The notes under the pieces are model-generated. The model made no database searches, had not been told where the DNA came from, and worked only from the letters and a program-made list of their open reading frames with translations. A program made the translations under genes and the position numbers. 15,968 bases of DNA from Gymnopilus junonius (taxonomy: Eukaryota; Basidiomycota; Agaricomycetes; Agaricales; Galerinaceae), in contig JADNYJ010000685.1 of NCBI GenBank assembly GCA_015501075.1, positions 1-15,968 of the forward strand, written 5' to 3'. Of the stretch, positions 1 through 13,400 are shown in pieces; within the stretch, counting starts at the first letter, position 1; each line of letters starts with the position of its first letter.

Positions 1-1023
1 CCTAAAAAAATGCTATATGGAAAGGCCAGAGCTAACTAAAGATTTAGATTATCGTCGACCATGACCTCAGGATTCTTGCTCAACCTGCGTGATCCCAGCC
101 TTCATGGCATAAATGATAACCGACAACCACAATGACGCACGATCCCTTGTCTCTGTTCTAGTCTTCGAGATAGGACGTGATACAACTTTGACCCTTGCTT
201 TTATTTCTGAGTCTGACGATTTGAATGAAATATCGGAAGAGACACTACATCCAACGTTTTCTATTCGCACGCTTCCATAATAGAATAAAATATTATGAAA
301 ATCCGGCTCGCCATATTTGAGAGTTGTATTTTGGAGACGCTCCATTTGAAAATGAACTCGAACTTAATAGTATCGCGCCTTTGCTATACGAATCACTGTC
401 AGGCGCGTGTGGCGCGACGCGCTTTCAAGTCACGAGACTGTTCTATGTCTATAAATAGAGCGCAATCATAATGTGAGGTTCTGTGACTGACATGTTCCTT
501 GTCTGTGTCCACCACCGTCCAGAGCCATCCTTCGAAATAAACTGCCGAATCTGAGCTCCTCGGAAACTGCAACAATCGTCTCTCAATTTGTCTCTTCATC
601 TGCAGACTTCATGATAAAGCTATATCCATTGCCGTTCTAACTTTAGCGAAACTTTATCTGCCAGTGACTGGGATGGCATGTTGCACCTCAAATCTGTCGG
701 TCGACGATTGAAAGCCTCTCAAAATCACTGCGGGCAAGCGATGAGTGCAACACAATGAACTCTCAAGATTTTGAAAGTGGCAACTGCGTCTGCACCACTA
801 CTCATGTCGAGTCATTTTGAATTGCTTTCTCCAACTGCCGCAGCCACGACGCAGTCAGCTTCAGGATTGATAACGTGTCTCCATTGACCTCCGACTCATT
901 AGGGCTTATCAACGTGTCACCAGCTGGTACTTAACCACTGTGTTACACTTTTGACCTGTATTCAATCCTGCCTCTACCGCTCGTGGCTTTCCCTGCTTAG
1001 TTTCTCGCAGTTGATATACCGTC
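1..1023. other. Unassigned DNA, no supportable gene
   Basis: Only short open frames are present. A minus-strand frame at 399-599 starts directly after a good acceptor (ctgcag) and has a coding-like stretch (YFEGWLWTVVDTDKE). Another minus-strand frame lies at 67-345. I could not join either to a partner exon or to a known family. They may be exons of one minus-strand gene or decayed sequence. Nothing else was seen. Confidence 0.4.
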
Positions 1024-2715
1024 ATGTCCGATTTCAAGATTAGTATTCCGAGGCCGGTCGTAAAAGTCCAAGGGAAACGGCGTCGTAGAGTATCCTTCAA
1101 GGAGAATCTACACGCTACATTGGGTCCTACGAGGTAAACATATCTTCATATTTACCTGCATTATCACCTAGCTGAACTTCATTTGTTGAAGTTATCTTCT
1201 AGGACATGAACGGCGTATTAATAAGATGCTATTTTCTTGTCGAAACTCGAAGAACTTAATATTCGTAAATGGCTTTCCGGTTTCTGAAGTTGTCCTGAGC
1301 TGAGTATACTCGATGCAGATGTCAACCGTATTCCTAATTTGCGCGACACTTTTACCTATGATTTGGTTCTGGTGAGTAATTCTTCCAAGCTTTTTTATTT
1401 TTACTCATCATGATTTTTTTCTGTAGTCAATGTCTACAAAACTTCTCGACTTTTATTCATCAAAGACTTCCGTACCCGTCCCTTGCAACGACTGTGCTAG
1501 AAACTCTCACCTGTATGCATTCAATATCTTACTGAAGAAAAATAAACTCAACTATTTCTTAGTCGTCAGTCTGATCACATTTCCAATCTCAACGTCCTTT
1601 ATTTTATTGTTGCTCTGCATCGCCTTGAGGGGGTCAGAGACAGCCTTGACTGAAATCGGAAGTTTGACGATTTATAGCGTTTATGAGCTCCATCAAATTG
1701 ATGCCTACTTGAGCGTGAAACTGAGCTCTTGTCGAGCAACTTTCCAAGACACTATAGCCTCCCTTATAGATCATCTCGAGGGGAGGTGGCAAAAGGAACT
1801 TCGCATTCCTATTCAACGTCAGTCAAACGAGATTGACTCATTGCCCTCAGATATGGTGGGAAGCTCGATCAATAAAGAATCTCGCATCAGGACGAAGTGG
1901 AGATTTGATACTGAACTCGGGAGGCGGGCTCGAGATACAACGTTCGAGGGCAACGAAAAACCTCACACAGCGACTCCTTCGGAATCCCCTGAAGACTACT
2001 ACCTTTCGTCAACAATACTGGACCGAGAAGCCAATCTACAAGTATTGAGGGGATTGCGCCCAAGCATTAAGGTTGAACTAGCACGTCTGCGAACTATTCC
2101 AGGGTTTGACGCAGATAGTTGGGTCTTGGTGAATCATCCTTGGATTGACGGAAATGTGGCAAGGGGAAGACCAACTCAAGTTTCTCGTGGCAGGAAACGA
2201 CGGTAAGCGGCATGCTTTGGCCGTCGATCTCAACGTTCATCAGTGTCTCTTTGTAGGGTTGCAAAATCGATATAGGCTTTTGAGGGGCGAAGTATTGTGG
2301 TTTTCCAGGCCTTTGATTCAGACTCCTTTCCCCGACTCTATCACGTGAGTGATAGAAAGGGTTCGAAATGAATGACTCCCGGTCTGAGCTTTCCCACGGC
2401 CTCGAACTATGCAGCATGCTAAGATTTAATCACTTTCTTCTATTTCGACTTCAAATTTTTTTAGCTTACAAAATTTTTAACATTTTCTGCATTACATATT
2501 TCACTATAGAAGTAACATAATTACCCCTCGGCCAGTGGTGAACTCACATTTCACGCAGATCCTGGCAGTCGAAAGGAGGCAAATGGCGCCGATTGTATTT
2601 ACTGAGAAAGAGTCGGGGATTGGTGCTTGCGCTGCTATGGGATGATAACTATAGGACAAGGGATTACGTCTTTTCTCCATTTGAGCTCTTTTATACACAT
2701 GATGATTATTGGTAA
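1024..2715 (+). CDS. Unrecognised multi-exon gene with apparent frame breaks
   Basis: I do not recognise this gene. Coding-like pieces follow one another on the plus strand: 1024-1135 (basic start MSDFKISIPRPVVKVQGKRR), 1203-1300, 1302-1371, 1428-2165, 2166-2344 and 2559-2715, ending at TAA 2713-2715. Introns with good signals lie at 1372-1427 (gtgagt...ctgtag) and 2345-2558 (gtgagt...cgcag). A 54-nt intron-like stretch at 2203-2256 is in frame without a stop, so it may be spliced or retained. The middle piece has one hydrophobic stretch near 1554-1628 that could span a membrane. The end carries a tidy aromatic and acidic block (LLWDDNYRTRDYVFSPFELF) that looks conserved. Frames do not join at about 1135-1203, 1300 and 2163-2166; the last is closed by one extra G in a G run. 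It could be a live gene with sequence errors or a recent pseudogene. The start codon is a guess. Confidence 0.4.
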
Positions 2716-3093
2716 ATGTTCGCAGGAGAAGTCTGATAGGGCTTCCACTCCTGCAAAGCCTTTCTCAACTGTACCTACCACATTCGAAGGCAATGAATTT
2801 GACAAGCTTCTCCTAGCAACACAATGGTTCTATTACGGAAGTCCTTCGTCCAATTAAATACTGTGTAATAGGAATTCTGTTGTCAAGTTAATGTAAACGA
2901 AGATGTACACTTCACCATATGTACAAACCAAACCAAGGCGATGTACTGAAATTATCCACAAAAGAATACAATTGAAGTGAAAAAGTCCTATGAATATTAA
3001 AAAGGGATATAAAATTTGTCTGTGTCTAGCGAGTTCCGATCTGTCCATAACAGGGCGAAAAATAGCATGTCATTGGGTCTGTGTATTTCTCTC
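2716..3093. other. Intergenic, convergent 3' ends
   Basis: AT-rich spacer between the end of the unrecognised plus-strand gene and the stop codon of the minus-strand gmd gene. It should hold both 3' untranslated regions. A short plus frame to 2857 echoes a bit of the upstream gene (TTFEGNE) but has no other support. Confidence 0.5.
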
Positions 3094-4580
<1,487 letters not shown>

Positions 4581-4910
4581 TGATGAGACTCGTCGTCGTG
4601 GAACGAAAACAAGAAGAATTGGAATTTACTCATCAGACTTTATAGGGTGACGATTAGCTAAACAAGAGTCCCTTTGCTCTTCGAGAAGGGGGCCTGGTTT
4701 GCAGAGCTATAAATCCACAGCGTGCGGTGTCTGTCAAGAACCTTCTGCCAGTAGCCTGGCTTGCCAGTCGATCAAATGATCAGAGAAGTAGCGAGACTGA
4801 CGTTCTTATTGTGCCAGGGGTTAAGGCCGATTTTATCTAACCCTGTATCTCCGTTTATCTCGGTGCCTTTTGACGAAATGGCAGGTACTCTATCTACCCG
4901 AATCTAAGCT
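4581..4910 (-). promoter_or_regulatory. gmd upstream region with TATA-like and GATA motifs
   Basis: Read on the minus strand, TATAAAG lies at 4638-4644, about 58 nt before the gmd ATG, a plausible core promoter. Two AGATAA (GATA-factor type) motifs occur at 4833-4838 and 4855-4860, about 255-280 nt upstream. The motifs are seen; their function is inferred. Confidence 0.4.
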
Positions 4911-6446
4911 TGAAGCCGATGTTCTACTTTCAATGGAATTCCTGCTACGCTACTCAAGTCAATGAGAAAGAAAATGAACATCTGAGTATTTCTCTAACTT
5001 TCCACGACGACAATGTAGCTGTGAGTAAGCACCGGAACATGAGCCGCATTCATCAAGATCCCTTGCGTGCCTGCTACTGCCGAGGGTCAATTGAACCAAT
5101 TGGAACTTGCGAGGGCTGTATAAGAGCTCAACAGGGGCGATGTAAATCTGCAGCGGTTCCGGGCAGGGACCCTCACCGGCGATGGCTGCCTCACTTCCCG
5201 GAAAGAATTCGAAGAGGTGGCATTAGAGAAAAAAAAAAGAAATGAGGTAGAAGACCATGGAATAGTAATTTTGGTCTCGCGCTGGCCACCTTATCAAGCT
5301 GGTGGCTTTTTCAATCCGGTTCCCGCGATGCTACAGCTGTCGAGAAAACTACTGTCCAAGTTTGTCCGTCATTAGATGATGTCATCCGAGACATGAAAAG
5401 AGAACCTACCGAGTTCCTTCATCATAAGCGATTCACTCTTGGCATACAACCATTGAAGATGTTTATTTCGAGAAGGCATCACCATTTGCACGAGTAGTGA
5501 AAAAAAAGTGACCGAGTGAAGGTTTTCTTCGCGGTTTAAACAAGTAACCGCCGAAAGCTGTAAGTTGCCCAAAATGCCCTTTAGTCCGACAGACCTGCCT
5601 GAGCAGTCAGCAGCTTTCCTTATGTTTTCCCTGCTTCGCCGACTGCAACGCAGGCAGATTGATGTGTAGAGAAGATGTGCGCATGGTTACTTACATACTC
5701 AAAAAAATAATTGATGTAGCACCTGAGTATCCTCGCGACTATCCTTGCTTGATGTGTTTTCCGCAGTCCGTTCATCAACTTCCGATAGCCAAGATAAAAG
5801 GACCGATCTCCTGCAGGATAGCATTAAATAAATGATGAATCCCAGGACAACACGGTATGTATACACCACCGGCAGTATTTGAGGAAACTCTGGCAAGGTT
5901 CGCAAGTTGGCACGAGGCGAAATGTGAACTGCCTTGTTAGTGCTAGGAAAGCCCTCTCTGTAAATCACTTGAGTCTTGCTAGGTCATGAAGCATCACCAT
6001 CAGGTCCAATGGTTCAGACTTACAAAAAGGACATGGAGGGCGATCGAAGAGGCTACAAAGGTGGGCGAATTTCGAGATAGGGAATGGCTCCCTAACACCC
6101 ACTCTTCAAAAATTTGGGCTCCTGGGCATGTAGAATACGACTGTATCACCGAATCGAGATCTCCGTCGAAGAAAATGCAGAGCTGTTCCTAGCCTTGAGC
6201 TCGGCTATGTAGGTGTCGTGGCAATCTCAAGCATTTGAGTTTATTGGCACCATGCCCAGCGGCTTATCCAAGGAGTCCAGCCGCTGCAAGTAATTAGAAC
6301 AAATCATTTCCGTACTGAAATGTCGAAGGAGCCAGACTAAGTTAGGACGACGAAGAGCTAGTAATGTTCGTGGTTCAAAACAAACAAAGGCAAGCTGACA
6401 GGTTTCTTATATTTGATCCCTCCTTCCGGCCCCTCCACGTATATTG
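4911..6446. other. Unassigned DNA, no supportable gene
   Basis: About 1.5 kb with only short open frames: 4910-5245 plus, 5372-5572 minus, 5699-5968 minus, 5986-6192 plus. None shows a recognisable motif or convincing splice partners. A poly-A tract sits near 5229-5240. No terminal inverted repeats were noticed by eye. It may be decayed coding or mobile DNA next to the pseudogenes that follow. Confidence 0.4.
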
Positions 6447-7675
6447 GGCATGCTCGGTCTTGAAAGTGCGAGGCTCGTCTTCGACTTACCGGCTGTGCTG
6501 TCTCTGCTCTAGCTCCATCGCAACCCCGACCCGTTGGCCGCCTCGTCGCGCGTTCTCTACGCGTCTTCGTACCGACTTCTTTGAATATACCTCCGGGCGG
6601 TGGATGTAAGTCTCATACATGTCATTCTATGGGATATATGTCTAACCCGTAATCTGGTATGCTCAGCTTCAACGATGACCTTCGCCACGCAGAGCGCAGA
6701 CGTGTCTTCAAGGTCGATGAGCGCTGAGCTAAGACGTCTTGCAGCGGAGCCCATCAATTGGAGTCCTGATGATATCGTCCGCCTGGAAAAATTAGCCGAG
6801 GCTTGGTTTAACCGCACCTTCCTCATTACCATGCGTGGTGGCTTCCAAATGGTGGTGCGTATCCCGTATCCGGTGACAGTTCCCAAGTACCTCGCTGTCG
6901 CTAGTGAAGTGGCTACTATGACCTTACTCCGTTCCTTCGGGCTGCATATTCCTGAGGTATACGGATACTCGCCTGCGCCGAACAACGCAGCAGGGACCGA
7001 GTAGATCTTCATGGAATTTGTAAAAGGCACCAACTTAAGCGACATATGGTTTGACCTAGGGGAAGGCGAAATCATTTCAATCTCACGACAACTTGCTGAA
7101 CTCGAGTCGAAGATGATGTCGATTGCTTTCCCAGCTGGTGGAAGCCTATACTATACAAAAGACTTGGGGGATGCAGCCGGGAGCGCCTCTGGGCCTACTA
7201 GGCAGGCATCACACTAGGGAACAAACGTTTCTGCGTCGGCCCAGATACAAGTCTACCTCTATGGTTCGGCAAGAGATCACAGCTCGACGTAAATCGAGGA
7301 CCATGTAGGCCGCTCCCCGCCTTTTTTCTGTTACTCCCTTAAACTAACTAATAACAATAGACGAAAATGCCGAAGGGGGAGCCGAAAAGGAATTAGCTGA
7401 TTTACCGTGGTTCGGTCGACCGCTGTTGCTATTCCAGCGCGTAAGGAGGGAAGCTTACAAGTACTAGGAGCAGCCGCCGTCGCATCACATCGAAAACCTG
7501 GACCGCTTTCTCAGCATCGCGGCGTCACTGATCCCCAGCGACCCCGCCCTAGGTCATTTCCTCGTCCGCCATCCTGACTTCCAGCCAAGCAATATCATCG
7601 TCTCTAGGTCGCCTGGCTCTAAATTGCACATCGTCGGCCTGATCGACTGGCAACACACCTCGATCCTACCGGACC
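6447..7675 (+). pseudogene. AIM9/APH-type phosphotransferase pseudogene
   Basis: Relic of the aminoglycoside-phosphotransferase-fold kinase family related to yeast AIM9, a mitochondrial kinase-like protein expanded in mushroom fungi. The start has a mitochondrial-presequence look (RRAFSTRLRTDFFEYTSGRW). Intact-looking introns lie at 6606-6666 and 7305-7360. The N lobe reads FNRTFLITMRGGFQMVVRIP, then IFMEFVKGTNLSDIWFDLG. The C lobe has the catalytic loop RHPDFQPSNIIV (HxDxxxxN) and the metal-binding LIDWQH. Damage: a 7-bp near-tandem duplication at 6715-6728 (CGATGAG then CGCTGAG) that shifts the frame; TAG at 7002-7004 where a Tyr is usual; a frame change between about 7180 and 7215; and TAG at 7465-7467 in place of a Gln. 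The usual C-terminal third is missing: homology stops near 7670 and GMC sequence follows. The 5' limit is approximate; an in-frame ATG lies at 6364. Confidence 0.82.
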
Positions 7676-7676
7676 T

Positions 7677-8448
7677 TTGTCGGCGCATATGGAATACATA
7701 CTAATTGTGAGTCACTTGTTCAGACCTTGGCGTACTTTACTCAACGTTTTTCAGGATGGTTTTGGCTCGTTTGGACCGTTAACTCAACCAGCTGAAGGGA
7801 GATTTTTGACTACACTGACTGCCGTTGTGTCCCCAATATCTCGTGCGTGTTCCCTTTCACCTGCTTCGAATGCGTTAACCTCACCACTTGATCAGGTGGA
7901 AATGTAACACTTGCTTCATCCAACCCATTTGATAATCCCTTGATCGATCCAGGCTGTCTGTCCACCGTCCACCGAGTTTGACATCTTCACAATGGTTCAG
8001 ACGATAAAAGATGTGCAGACTTTCACTGCTGTCTCCCCATGGGCCGGGTTCATCATCTCACCTTTTGGCAATTTAGCAAATGCCACTACGGATGACGCTA
8101 AAGCTGCATCGGCGAGGAAGCTGGCGACGACATTCAGCCACCCTGTCGGGACGGCTGCGATGTCACCTTTCAATGCGAATTGGGGAGTCGTCAATCCGGA
8201 CTTGACACTCAAAGGTGCTAAAGGACTAAGGATTGTCGACGCTTCCGTCTTTGTGAGTGACATTTATGTGACTGTCACCCAGAGCAATGCTTGACGAGGA
8301 ACCCTTTCTTCATGATTTTTATCAGCCTGTAATTCCGGAAAACCATCCACAAGCTCTTGTTTACACTATTGCTGAAAGAGCAGCTCACCTTATTCAAGCA
8401 TCTCACCCAGATGGATTACTTGAACACGTTATCCAGCCGAGGAAATGA
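7677..8448 (+). pseudogene. GMC oxidoreductase 3' fragment (aryl-alcohol oxidase type)
   Basis: Only the C-terminal part, roughly 200 of the usual 600 or so residues, of a glucose-methanol-choline family flavoenzyme of the kind that supplies peroxide for lignin decay. Exon pieces: 7755-7842 (FGPLTQPAEG...VVSPIS), 7896-8252 and 8326-8448, with introns 7843-7895 and 8253-8325. A further intron-like stretch, 7707-7754, leads in from 7677-7706. The substrate-domain signature FSHPVGTAAMSP and the block GLRIVDASVF are present, followed after the last intron by PVIPENHPQALVYTIAERAA, which keeps the second active-site His region, and TGA at 8446-8448. The FAD-binding N-terminal half is absent. A perfect 7-bp tandem duplication (GTCCACC twice, 7960-7973) breaks the frame; without it the frame runs straight into STEFDIFTMV. 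It abuts the kinase relic with no recognisable spacer, which points to a rearrangement. Confidence 0.82.
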
Positions 8449-9285
8449 CATACACTCAATGCGCAATGATTTGCCTATCAGTTCCTAAGAAGGTTCATGT
8501 TCAAGCAATGGTGTACGACGTTTGACAAAGGAAGACGCGAGAGAATGAGAGGCTTGTTTTTAGCCAGAAAAGCCGCATAATCTTCAGAGTTGGTGCTATT
8601 TTCAAGCTTTGGGTAGCAATCGCCATTTAGAGCCTCATTGCCACCGTGATGGTGCAACTTCAAGTTTAAATTTAAGAACAGCGCATTACGAAGTGGTCTC
8701 ATTATTCCCGTCTCCGCCGTAGGCACCTAGTGCGCACGATCTCGATTCAGGATTCGAAGCTTCTTGCTACTCTATCTATATTCTGTATGCTAGAATCTTG
8801 CACCCCTGATTTGTGGGGTGTCATAGGTGGCGTCCCACACGGTGTGGATGATGTTACCACCACTAAAAATCTAATTTACGATGACGAGCTCGTTGCTTGA
8901 TCTTCTTCTGATCGGCCGGAGAGGTTGAACGTTGAACGAATAATTGTATTGTCCAGAAAGAGCCGCAGCAGACCGTAACAAATGCTAGAGAGATCGAAAA
9001 TTTAATCGTTTCACCAGGAGGCATTGTCCGCAGTTGAACTTTCCGATATACGTAGCAGTGAAAGCCAAGTGTTATGAAAGAAGAGAATGGCATGAATGAT
9101 ATTCAGCAATCGACCAACAACGAACACTAGATAGAAAGCAGATATCAAATCTATAGGAAATTGCAAGCAGGGGGCAGGGGTGGGGTATTTTCAAATATTC
9201 TTGCTTCTTGCCTTCTCAGTCTATGGGATGTATGTAGCATGTAGATGCGGAGTCCGATTCCGATTATGATCCAGTAATGGTGTGT
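8449..9285. other. Unassigned spacer
   Basis: No recognisable gene. Two short minus-strand frames exist (8478-8726 and 8863-9093). The second contains an ATG at about 9025 that would give a roughly 53-residue peptide with one hydrophobic segment and a basic tail (QKKIKQRARHRK). This is compatible with a small membrane protein but has no family support. The right end should include the 3' untranslated region of the fucose synthase. Confidence 0.4.
8801..8847. repeat. Two adjacent small inverted repeats
   Basis: CACCCC at 8801-8806 pairs with GGGGTG at 8815-8820 around an 8-nt loop. Directly after it, CCACAC at 8835-8840 pairs with GTGTGG at 8842-8847 around a single base. Function unknown; they could be part of a structured RNA, a protein-binding site or a remnant of a small mobile element. 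Confidence 0.5.
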
Positions 9286-10859
<1,574 letters not shown>

Positions 10860-11146
10860 AGTATCGTGGTTAGAAGTCAAGAATAAACTGGGAGCCATAA
10901 CGTTTTCTGGGTTCACTTTCGCAAACATCGCAACAAACTATCAGATAAGATAAGGTCTGCAATAAATAGCCAAACACGTGTTTGATCCCGCTCTGTATGG
11001 GGTGGACACGGAGTGCGAAATTCGAGCAGGCGGAAACGAATGGCTTTCTTTACGTCTTTCTCCCACTCTGCTCCATCTTTATAATAATATTAGTACCCTC
11101 AGAGCCAGAGCTCTGTAGACTTTTCCTTTTCTTTACAAATTAATCC
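10860..11146. promoter_or_regulatory. Divergent promoter, fucose synthase / FAD synthase
   Basis: These 287 bp separate two start codons pointing away from each other. They hold a perfect 14-bp palindrome, CAAACACGTGTTTG (10971-10984), with a central CACGTG E-box, and a tandem GATAAGATAAG (10944-10954) of GATA-factor type. On the FAD synthase side, TATAATAATAT (11080-11090) and a pyrimidine-rich tract (11120-11134) precede the ATG, as is common in fungal core promoters. On the other side, TATTTATT-like sequence (minus strand, about 10961-10968) lies about 100 nt before the fucose synthase ATG. Binding is inferred. Confidence 0.55.
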
Positions 11147-12571
11147 ATGATCGCGATGGACTGCACGAGCGTCGCAGATCAAGTCTATGGGCTAGCAGCG
11201 CAATTGCCATCCGACTCGGACTCGCTGCCGGGATGGTTAGAGAGGCGCTCGAGGTCATCGACCAATGCTTGGACACCCATGGGTGGGTCCTTGAATAACC
11301 CCCTTCCAGAGGAGAAATTGATTTCATATCCTCTCAAATTGCTCAAGGCCAGACAACGTCTCCCTGAGCTTCAACGGAGGTAAAGATTGTGCGTCTATTT
11401 CCTTTCCTTTTAGTATTCAGTCGACTAATATATCTTGGATTATTTATTACAATCGTCTAGGCACTGTCCTGCTCCATCTATACGCCGGTGCTCTCGCTCG
11501 AAGACTCAAAGACTCTGAACCGATGAAACCCATCCACGCAATCTACATCCCCGTCCCATCGCCTTTCAAAGTCCTGGAAGATTTCATCGACGAAGCAGCC
11601 AGTTTGTACAACCTCGACTTGTTCTCATGTAGACCCGAGGCTCCTCAGGTGGAGAGTGTCGTGACTCCCACGCCGCGAGAAGCCAGTGGCACATCCGACT
11701 CAGCTTCTGGGTATGTTGATTCGGAGTCGCCGCAGCGGCCACCGCCGCCCACTAAAGCGGTGGGCAAGTCCAAAGGAGGCGAAGGCATGCGCGAAGCTCT
11801 GGCGACATACAAGCACAAGTTCCCGCACATCTCAGCTATCCTGATAGGCACCCGCCGGACCGACCCACATGGTGGTAAGTTTATCTTCCAACTTACACAC
11901 TTCTCCCAACTGGATAATTAGTTCTTGTTAAATGGCTTTTATGCTGACAATCAATTCGTTCCATATGTACTCTATGCGGGTGTGTTACAGCGAAACTATC
12001 CCATCGGAATATGACCGATCCCGGCTGGCCCACATTTGAGCGCGTCAACCCGATCATCAACTGGTCGTACAACGACGTGTGGGCGTTCCTCCGGCGGCTC
12101 AAAGTGCCTTATTGCTGCCTATACGACGAAGGGTGCGTGTGCATTTTTTTTTTCAAAATAATAATTTGTATCTTTGTTCTGATCAAATGAAATTTACTTT
12201 CTAGATACACCTCCCTCGGATCGACGTACAACACATTCCCCAATCCCGCCCTCTTGGTCCATTCACCGCCCTCATTAGAAGCACCACCGACAGTGACAGA
12301 AACAGAAACAATCCCACTAACCACAACCACAAATGGAACCAGTGCGATCCCCACCCACACCCTACCCACTCTAACACCAGCGAACCCAAAAATAAATGGG
12401 AACGGGAACGGGAAGACCCTACCACCCGCGCCTGCACTCGTGCCAGTATCAGCGACAGTATCAGCACCAGCACCGGCACCAGTGCGGTATAAACCCGCAT
12501 ATGAACTGCACGATGGGAATTTGGAGAGGTCGGGGCGGGGGAGTGGGGTGTTGCAGAGTAATGTACAATGA
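11147..12571 (+). CDS. fad1: FAD synthase (FMN adenylyltransferase), PAPS-reductase fold
   Basis: Transfers AMP from ATP to FMN to make FAD, as yeast FAD1 does. Exons: 11147-11282, 11348-11388, 11461-11874, 11991-12132 and 12205-12571, giving about 366 aa (yeast FAD1 306). The ATP-binding P-loop LSFNGGKDC spans exons 2/3. The second signature [14 protein letters not shown] spans exons 3/4. [20 protein letters not shown] and [17 protein letters not shown] follow, and the end has [13 protein letters not shown] as in the family. Two low-complexity insertions enlarge it: Ser/Pro-rich residues about 118-165, and a Thr/Pro/Asn-rich stretch about 264-338 just before the C-terminal motif. The frame breaks in exon 1 at about 11231-11236: [15 protein letters not shown]...SLPG runs in one frame and [16 protein letters not shown] in the next, so one base seems to be missing. 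Alternatively, translation starts at the ATG at 11233 and the upstream part is untranslated. All later exons are intact. Confidence 0.9.
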
Positions 12572-12618
12572 GGGGGGAAGGGGGGTGGTTATGGTTGTAG
12601 AGAGGGTTGGGGATGGTT

Positions 12619-12647
12619 GGGTTTGGGACTTGGGTTTGGGACTTGGG
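12619..12647 (+). repeat. G-quadruplex motif from a 13-bp tandem repeat
   Basis: The 13-bp unit GGGTTTGGGACTT occurs twice in tandem (12619-12631, 12632-12644) and is followed by another GGG. This gives five GGG runs with loops of 3 and 4 nt, a textbook intramolecular quadruplex pattern. It lies 48 nt after the FAD synthase stop on the sense strand, so it would be in that mRNA if the 3' UTR reaches it. Confidence 0.75.
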
Positions 12648-13028
12648 TAGGATTGGAAGATAGATGGGCGGATGGATGGAAGGACGGGTCGTAGGTTGGA
12701 ATGAAAGTTAATGACAATGGCAATGACAATGTTTATAAGTAACGACAAGTGCTATTCTATAGAAGACTTGGAAATTGATTGGACTTTTTTGAAATCGCAA
12801 TACTGTAACTTATTCGATCCATTGTTCTGGCTCAGAACCCGTTATGACTTCAGGTAAATATTTCGAATCCCGGATCCCCAACTATGTTGAAACTTGAGTG
12901 CTCAGCGAACTACCGCATGTAAGTAAGTATGTCAGTATGTGTCTAATAATTCTAATTTCTATCAATATACGCCATAGCATACATGCATTTATAAAAAGTG
13001 GCCCAATTATATATAAAACCGCCCAAGC

Positions 13029-13054
13029 ATGTATGTATGTATGTATGTATGTAT
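13029..13054. repeat. Microsatellite (ATGT)6.5
   Basis: Six and a half uninterrupted ATGT units. A shorter ATGT run lies near 13090-13098. Confidence 0.9.
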
Positions 13055-13400
13055 TAATGAAGGGATGAATGGATGGATGCACGTCCTGTATGTATGTAAA
13101 CGAACAACAGATTGAAAGGTCTAACCGTAACAGTAACAACCTCTACTACAATGAATAATTTGAATGCCGAGAATCGTCGAATGGATCGAATGGGTGGAAA
13201 TAAATGATCCAATATCAAAACAATACATACCATGCAACGTAACGCAACAGCACAAGGGGTCCCATAAAATCAATAAGCATTAATCAGTCATCATCCTTCC
13301 AGCACATGCAATCGCCATCGCCATCGCAAAGACCAAAATCGAATCTGGGCATGACGCACGCCGCACGCCGCACGATCAATGAACGATCCAACGAACCATC

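Noticed and set aside
1937..2801. Short repeated segment encoding TTFEGNE at about 1937 and 2777
   Set aside because: About 20 nt and imperfect; no wider duplication around the two copies, so chance is likely.
4910..5245. 111-codon plus-strand open frame with several Cys
   Set aside because: No family resemblance, no splice partners and a low-complexity Lys end from a poly-A tract; most likely chance.
10860..10928. Upstream in-frame ATG of GDP-fucose synthase adding 23 residues
   Set aside because: The family starts right before the Rossmann strand and the extension has no conserved or targeting features.
12201..12500. Minus-strand hydrophobic open frame with Val/Leu repeats
   Set aside because: Antisense image of the Thr/Pro/Asn-rich insertion of FAD synthase.
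12820..12885. tRNA-like B-box (TTCGAATCC) with an upstream TGGCTCAG
   Set aside because: The bases flanking the loop do not form a T stem, and no acceptor stem or anticodon arm can be drawn.
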